Part shown: piece by piece, positions 58,160-64,000 of the stretch
How positions within the stretch are numbered: position 1 is the stretch's first letter
Layout: every line of letters begins with the position of its first letter
NCBI RefSeq assembly: GCF_963576615.1
Contig: NC_088708.1
Coordinates: 46,921,196-46,985,195, forward strand
Source: Watersipora subatra
Lineage: Eukaryota; Bryozoa; Gymnolaemata; Cheilostomatida; Watersiporidae
Direction of reading: 5' to 3'
Length of the DNA: 64,000 bases
Program-made: the position numbers and the translations under genes
The notes under the pieces: model-generated
Database searches by the model: none
The model's input: the letters and a program-made list of their open reading frames with translations, nothing else
Told to the model about the DNA's origin: nothing

Positions 58160-60135
58160 GTTTTGTTTAATTTCAGGCTACTTGGCTGCGCCTGTCACCA
58201 TGTAATGTGATGTCTTTGGATAAAGGTTTCAAGTTTGTTAAATTACTTTTATTTTGATTAATTTACTTTAAAACATTAATTTTACTTTATTAATACTTTT
58301 AATAAATACTCAGTGCGGCAAACAAAGTGTAGACAGTTTTAAGGTATTGCAACTCCAAAACACGTAGGTCTCCGGTAGGAGACCCAAGCTTGAATAGGCA
58401 TTATCACGGCACTTGGGTTGATAGAGTGTGTAAATAATTTTTACAGATATAGTCAAATCATTACCAATGGGAAACAACTTTAAAACATATTCATGATAGG
58501 AGAATTTTGAATTATAGGTGGTTTTAGATAAAAGGCATCAATAAAACTATAAATTATACCAAGCTAAAACAACTCATAGATTGTTGTACTGATCGTGTAT
58601 GTAACTATTGAATTTTTTGCATAAATTTTGTTGGAGAGGTCAACATTCTAAATAACTTTACAAATTAGAAGACTCTGTGGCATGAAATGTTGTACCTATT
58701 ATTTGCAAAAAATTGGCAACTTTATATGATCTTTTGAGTTGTCTTCTCTTTGGAACTTGAGTTACATGTATTTTCTCTACAATTTAGGAGCTTCTCATTT
58801 TCTTTTATCTCTTTATGACTTGTGATATTTCATCTTAGTTTCAAATTTTTGTTTACGGTTATTTTTATGCAAGTTTATCTATAAGTTAATTTTATTTTGT
58901 TCCATGAATTTAGTCACAGTAAACCTTGATTGTAACCTGAATTATTAATGCTGGACTCTTCAATGTATCACTTTAAAGTACAATCTTACCCTTAATCGGT
59001 GCTAAAAAGCTTCTTAGTCACACTAAAGTGTTTCTTTAGCAGATGACTTTTTAAGTTTGCTCATAACACAACATATTACCATAAATTATTTTATGCTGAT
59101 GTCCAATTTTACCATAAATGTTTTAATTGAATTATGGTTAATACGGTTCACCAAAGAAATTATGAAAGTAACAGAATAAAATTTGGCATTTATGTATAAA
59201 CAACCATTTTTTATAAAGTATGGTCCTTTGACATTAATAATCATATTTGAAAGCACACATCTATGCAATAGAAGAATAAAACTATTCAAAATGTAGTGTA
59301 ACAGCACCAATAAGTTACCAAACTGTGAGGAAGAATGTTACAATTGCTCACATTTGTCTGTCTAGTTGTAAAGGATCAAGCATGTTGTTTAAAGCAGAAA
59401 TTGACAGTGTAAACAAAAACTTGAAAAGTTTAATCGCCCAGTTTTTCTGTGTAGAAATACCAACATGTACCAGATTCATGACATGTTAAAATGATTAAAA
59501 GTTATGGCTTGGAGTGGACCATCCCATCGAATGGCTAAAACCATCATATTCAACGTAAGGAATTAGTTGTGATTTTTTAGATCTAATGCTATATCTATTC
59601 TAATTTTCATCTATACATTCTAACTCTATCTAATTTTACATCTATTTTTAAGAGAGTTTTATGTTCTCCACCAAAGCCCATTTTGTTGATTTTTAACCTG
59701 TCAAGCTGATGATTGTAAACGATACTATATTTGAATAGTGCAACGGTCAGCAAGTTTATATTTACTGTTTGTTCTCTTATTTAGACTGTACTGAATGTCA
59801 CAAAAAGTAAGTACAAAATCTTATACTTTTAGCATAAAACAAAGTGAAAAAAAACGTTTTATAGTCATTAGTTATGCTGACATAGATAATTCTGTAGGCA
59901 GCAATAAAATGTAGAATAAATGAAGCAGAATTTTATTTAAATCATTATGAGGCAGATCGATATACTTTAATCCAGAGTGTTTTAGTTGAACACATCTTAT
60001 TGTCTATCAGTAGGAGCCAAAGTATGTCATTATTAACTCAAATATCAACAAAATTCAATAATTACTTGCTTGCTTTGTTTTTATTTTTTATCTTTTATTT
60101 GCTTCTTACAGCTGTGAGGAAATCAATCTTGTTAG
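58160..60135. other. AT-rich non-coding DNA of the duplication, copy 2
   Basis: Paralogous to 28680-31478. It lacks the 80-bp inverted arm and about 640 bases that copy 1 has at 30174-30812. No supported gene. Confidence 0.6.
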
Positions 60136-60496
60136 CATGCAAAACCTCTCATGTGATCATGCAAAACCTTTTATGTGATCATGCAAAACCTCTCAGGTGA
60201 GCATTCAAAACCTTTCAGGTGAGCATAGAGAACCTCTCAGGTGAGCATGCAGAACCTCTCAGGTGAGCATGCAGAACCTTTCAGGGAAGCATGCAGAATC
60301 TCTCATGTGATCATGCAGAACCTCTCAGGGGAGCATGCAGAATCTCTCATATGATCACGCAAAACCTCTCAGGGGAGCATGCAGAACCTCTCAGGTGAGC
60401 ATGCAGAACCTCTCAGGTGAGCATGCAGAACCTCTCGGGTGAGCATGCAGAACCTCTCAGGTGAGCATGCAAAACCTCTCAGGTGAGCATGCATAA
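60136..60496 (+). repeat. 22-bp minisatellite, copy 2 (about 16 units)
   Basis: Same unit as 31479-32335, with the CAGGTGAGCATGC core and more GCAGAACC and GTGATC variants. Confidence 0.95.
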
Positions 60497-61495
60497 CATA
60501 TCATAGAAGTCCACATCATGTTATTAAAGCATGTGAGTGCACAGACCCACTGCTTTACAGAATACAAACCTGAACACACTGTTTTTTCTCTACACTCTAT
60601 TCCCAGTTAACTTCCCAATTGAGCTCTTGTGCACCAATGAAACATGTATAACATGAAGCAGGAAACGTGCACTAGAAGGCATTAAAATGCAATAAAAATT
60701 ATCTACTACATAAACGGCAATCGTTGTCTGTCTGTCCGCCTTATAGAGCGGTCTTTCCTTTTATCGTCGTACGAATTTCGGTCCGACGAAGCGAACTGAA
60801 TTAATATGTGTAGTAACAATAAATAAATTATAGAGCGGTTTTTCTTTTTCCATTCGGTCGAACGAAGCCAACCGAACTAATATGAATACTAAATATCGTA
60901 ATTTCGTAATATGGACTATTAGCCGCTACTTTTCTCTGACGATTTGAGCCAAGCGGCTTATATAAAGGTGTGGCGATTCTGTTGTTTTTCTTTCACCGCT
61001 CGGGCGCATTAACCGAAGTCCCCGGTTAGCACGCTTTTTAAACAGCAAATTTTCTGCCGTGTTAAAAAGCGCCTTCTTGAGTTCTGCGGCCTATACAAAG
61101 GTGTCTATACAGCTATACAAATGTACTATTTATTAAATAAAATAAATTAACGAGTAGTTATTTACATGCAATTAATATTTACTGCCAACGTGTACCAAGA
61201 AGGTCACGTAAACGTTTGTTTCTTGGAGCCACTGGAAAAACGCATTTCTCACCTACTAAATTTCCACATCAAAAAGGTAAGTGTTTCTTATACGATGTTG
61301 TATTGTATATGAATTGCCACATCTCCACTACTTAATAACGTTAGATTTGCCGCTGTTCGTGATAGTGGGTCATGTTCATTTCCTTCAGCAGCCGAGTTAC
61401 TAATTTTTTTCCAGCTACGAGTAGGCCTACTGTAACTTACTATTACAGAACTTTCACGAGTACTCCAAGGATTGCGATACGCTATTGTGAAAAAA

Positions 61496-61649
61496 AAGAG
61501 AGCAGCTGCTATCGACTTACTGTCACCCTGCATCAGCCATGACCAGCTATACGTCGCCTTCTTAAAAGTAGGCACACGCCGAAAACTGTTTCTTCATACG
61601 CCCGACAGAAAAACCAAAAATGTTGTCTATCCGCAAGTGTTGCATTGAA
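61496..61649 (+). pseudogene. C-terminal remnant of Helitron PIF1-like helicase in H1
   Basis: The frame reads 'AAAIDLLSPCISHDQLYVA', then 'VGTRRKLFLHTPDRKTKN' and VVYPQVLH before a stop. This corresponds to the last helicase motif (SHxQLYVACSRVG) and the KNVVYxEVL tail of animal Helitron Rep-helicases. Upstream motifs are missing or frameshifted. Confidence 0.8.
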
Positions 61650-61957
61650 CTAAGGGAGAGAGAGGGAGAGAAAGGGAGAGAGGGGGGAAAGAAAGGGAGA
61701 GAGATGGAGAGGGGGGAGAGAGAGGGAGAGAGAGAGGGAGAGAGAGAGGGAGGGAGAGAAGGGGAGAGAGAGGGAGAGCGAGGAGGAGAGGGGGGGAGAG
61801 AGAGAGGGAGAGAAAGAGGGAGAGAGAGGGGGAGAGGGAGGGAGGGGGAAGAGGGAGGGGGAGAGAGAGGGGAGAGAGGGAGGGGAGAGAGAGAGAGAGA
61901 GGGGAGAGACGGAAAGAGGGAGAGAGGGAGAGAAGGAGAGATGGAGAGAGGGAGATG
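61650..61957 (+). repeat. Polypurine GGGAGA-type tract in H1
   Basis: About 300 bases of G and A almost without pyrimidines, starting right after the helicase stop. Long ORFs across it on both strands are low-complexity artefacts. Confidence 0.95.
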
Positions 61958-62056
61958 TAACTGCATATTTGGAGTTGTTTTACAGTATGAAAGCCAACTC
62001 TCAATAAACCTTATGCTGCCCGTGAATCTGTTACTGTAGGCGGGTAATGCAGCTAG

Positions 62057-62601
62057 TCTACTATATAAACGGCAATCGTGGTCTGTCTGTCTATCTGTCT
62101 ATCTATCTGTCCGTCCGCTTTATAGAGTACCGTACTTTTTGGACTATTAGCCGCTACTTTTATATAAGGGCGTGTCTATTCTGTGGTTTTTTCACCACTA
62201 GGGCGCATTAACGGGAATCTCCGGTTAGTACACGCCTCTATTATAATACGTAACCTACTATTCATCGTAGGGATGGACGATAAATACTGATATGCTAATA
62301 GTATGAGTTGTCTTCTCAATATATTGAGTCACCGATAACTCCCAAATATGAGCAGTATAAATAAATTATATGGCGGTCTTTTTTTTCGATTCGATCGTAC
62401 GAAGCAAACTTAATTAATATGAGTAAGTAGTAAAATTAAATTAGTAGTAAATATTAGTAGTGAATTAAATAAAATTTACTACTCTTTAAATAAATTAATG
62501 AGTAGTAAATTACATCTAATTAATATTTACTGCCAACGTGTAACGGGAAGGTCATGTGAACATTTGTTTCTTGCAACCACTAGAAAAACGCTGTTTTCTA
62601 T
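62057..62601 (+). mobile_element. Helitron H2, 5' part
   Basis: Begins TCTACTATATAAACGGCAAT immediately after the CTAG of H1, so the two are head-to-tail. It is diverged from H1 and H3 and is broken off at 62601 by H3. Confidence 0.7.
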
Positions 62602-63399
62602 TTACTATATAAACGGCAATCGTTGTCTGTCTGATTGATTGTCCGCCTTATAGAGCGGTCTTTTCTTTTATCGTCGTACGAATTTCGGTCGTACGAAGCG
62701 AACTGAATTAATATGTGTAGTAACGGTAAATAAATTATAGAGCAGTCTTTCTTTTTCCATTCGGTCGAACGAAGCCAACCGAACTAATATGAGTACTAAT
62801 TATCGTACTTTCGTAATATGGTAATTTCGTAATATGGACTATTAGCCGTTACTTTTCTCTGACGATTTGAGCCAAGCGGCTTATATAAAGGTGTGGCGGT
62901 TCTGTTGTTTTTCTTTCACCGCTCGGGCGCATTAACCGAAGTCCCCGGTTAGCATGCTTTTTAAACAGCAAATTTTCTGCCGTGTTAAAAAGCACATTTC
63001 CTGAGTTCTGCGGCCTATACAAAGGTGTCTATACAGCTATACAAATGTACTATTCATTAAATAAAATAAATTAACGAGTAGTTATTTACATGCAATTAAT
63101 ATTTACTGCCAACGTGTACCAAGAAGGTCACGTAAACGTTTGTTTCTTGGAGCCACTGGAAAAACGCATTTCTCACCTACTAAATTTCCACATCAAAAAG
63201 GTAAGTGTTTCTTATACGATGTTGTATTGTCTATGAATTGCCACATCTCCACTACTTAATAACGTTAGATTTGCCGCTGTTCATGATAGTGGGTCATGTT
63301 CATTTCCTTCAGCAGCCGAGTTACTAATTTTTTTCCAGCTACGAGTAGGCCTACTGTAACTTACTATTACAGAACTTTCACGAGTACTCCGAGGGTTGC

Positions 63400-63571
63400 G
63401 ATACGCTATTGTGAAAAAAAGAGAGCAGCTGCTATCGACTTACTGTCACCCTGCATCAGCCATGACCAGCTATACGTCGCCTGCTCAAAAGTAGGCACAC
63501 GCCGAAAACTGTTTCTTCATACGCCTGACAGAAAAACCAAAAATGTTGTCTATCCGCATGTGTTGCGTTGA
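63400..63571 (+). pseudogene. C-terminal remnant of Helitron helicase in H3
   Basis: 'CISHDQLYVACSKVGTRRK', then 'LHTPDRKTKNVVYPHVLR' and stop. H3 keeps ACSKVG where H1 has AFLKVG. The remainder of the helicase and the Rep domain are absent. Confidence 0.82.
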
Positions 63572-63574
63572 ACT

Positions 63575-64000
63575 AAGGGAGAGAGAGAGAGCAAGGAGGA
63601 GAGAGGGGAGAGAGGGAGAGGGGGAAGAGGGAGAGAGAGAGGGAGAGAAGGGGAGAGAGAGAGAGCGAGGAGGAGAATGGGGAGAGAAAGAGGGAGAGAG
63701 AGGGAAAGGGGGAAGAGGGAGGGAGAGAGAGAGAGAGAGGGGAGAGAGGGGAGAAACGGAGAGAGGGAGAGAGGGGAAAGAGGGAGGGAGGGAGAGAAGG
63801 AGAGAGAGAGGGAGAGCAAGGGGGAGAGGAGGGGGAGAGAGAGAGGGGAGAGAGGGGAGAAACGGAGAGAGGGAGAGAGGGGAAAGAGGGAGGGAGGGAG
63901 AGAAGGAGAGAGAGAGGGAGAGCGAGGGGGAGAGGGGGGGGAGAGAGAGAGGGAGAGAGAGGGAGAGAAAGAGGGAGAAGAGGGAGGGAGAAAGAGAGAG
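63575..64000 (+). repeat. Polypurine tract in H3
   Basis: GGGAGA/GAGAGA sequence to the end of the window, with an internal repeated block of about 130 bases (compare about 63720-63820 and 63843-63930). Confidence 0.95.

Larger units (their letters stand above)
51619..60701 (+). repeat. Large segmental duplication, copy 2
   Basis: Collinear with 22192-32520. Copy-specific changes are a new hairpin at 53437-53526, an expanded GT-rich tract at 52931-52978, an enlarged 16-bp satellite, a shorter 22-bp minisatellite, and Helitron insertions at its right end. Confidence 0.95.
60702..62056 (+). mobile_element. Helitron H1
   Basis: Starts TC after A (60702-60703) with TCTACTACATAAACGGCAAT and ends CTAG at 62053-62056, followed by T. 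The 3' end has a CTGCCCG...CGGGTAATGCAG stem region before CTAG. The interior keeps only the C-terminus of a helicase (see 61496-61649), then a purine-rich tract. 1,355 bases. Confidence 0.8.
62602..64000 (+). mobile_element. Helitron H3, continuing past the window end
   Basis: Starts at TTACTATATAAACGGCAAT inside H2 and matches H1 closely. It includes a helicase tail and a second polypurine tract. The 3' end is outside the window. Confidence 0.75.

Noticed and set aside
61562..62039. Long ORFs rich in Glu/Arg/Gly or Ser/Leu/Pro on both strands here and at 63550-63819
   Set aside because: Pure products of the polypurine tract, open on both strands because stop codons are rare in it.

Overview
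The window is nuclear DNA from an animal. It is AT-rich, with kilobase introns, GT-AG splice sites, TATA and CCAAT promoters and AATAAA signals. It is crowded with decayed Ty3/gypsy, LINE, SINE, Helitron and TTAA-type elements. The mix suits a marine spiralian invertebrate. A bryozoan or mollusc is my impression only; no marker gene proves it.

Layout. 0.8-5.5 kb: a diverged tandem duplication of about 3 kb carrying decayed minus-strand exons and a possible short plus-strand terminal exon pair. 8.1-20.4 kb: scattered plus-strand exons of at least one unrecognised gene, with a TATA box near 8.06 kb and a convincing last exon and poly(A) signal near 20.2-20.4 kb. Its introns hold two TTAA-flanked miniature transposons, and a nested TA-flanked one lies between the last two exons. 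22.2-32.5 kb: first copy of a large segmental duplication. 33.8-41.1 kb: the best gene here, a five-exon secreted cysteine-rich protein of 181 residues. Its 4.5-kb first intron contains a LINE, a tRNA-derived SINE, a Helitron end and a minisatellite. 41.3-45.3 kb: a wrecked LTR element (gag with zinc knuckle) interrupted by a second copy of the 14.97-kb miniature transposon. 45.7-51.4 kb: a GC-rich, 5'-truncated Ty3/gypsy element (protease, RT, RNase H, integrase, an extra zinc-finger ORF, 3' LTR) sitting in (TA)n and minisatellite DNA. 51.6-60.7 kb: second copy of the segmental duplication. 60.7-64 kb: three Helitrons, head-to-tail and nested, inserted exactly where copy 2 stops matching copy 1.

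Only the 34-41 kb gene can be assembled with confidence. The 8-20 kb gene is real in parts but unfinished. Most other long ORFs are transposon remnants or translated simple repeats. The most informative content is evolutionary: two paralogous 9-10 kb segments that record, side by side, hairpin-forming template switches, satellite expansion, a deletion and a Helitron insertion with its empty site.
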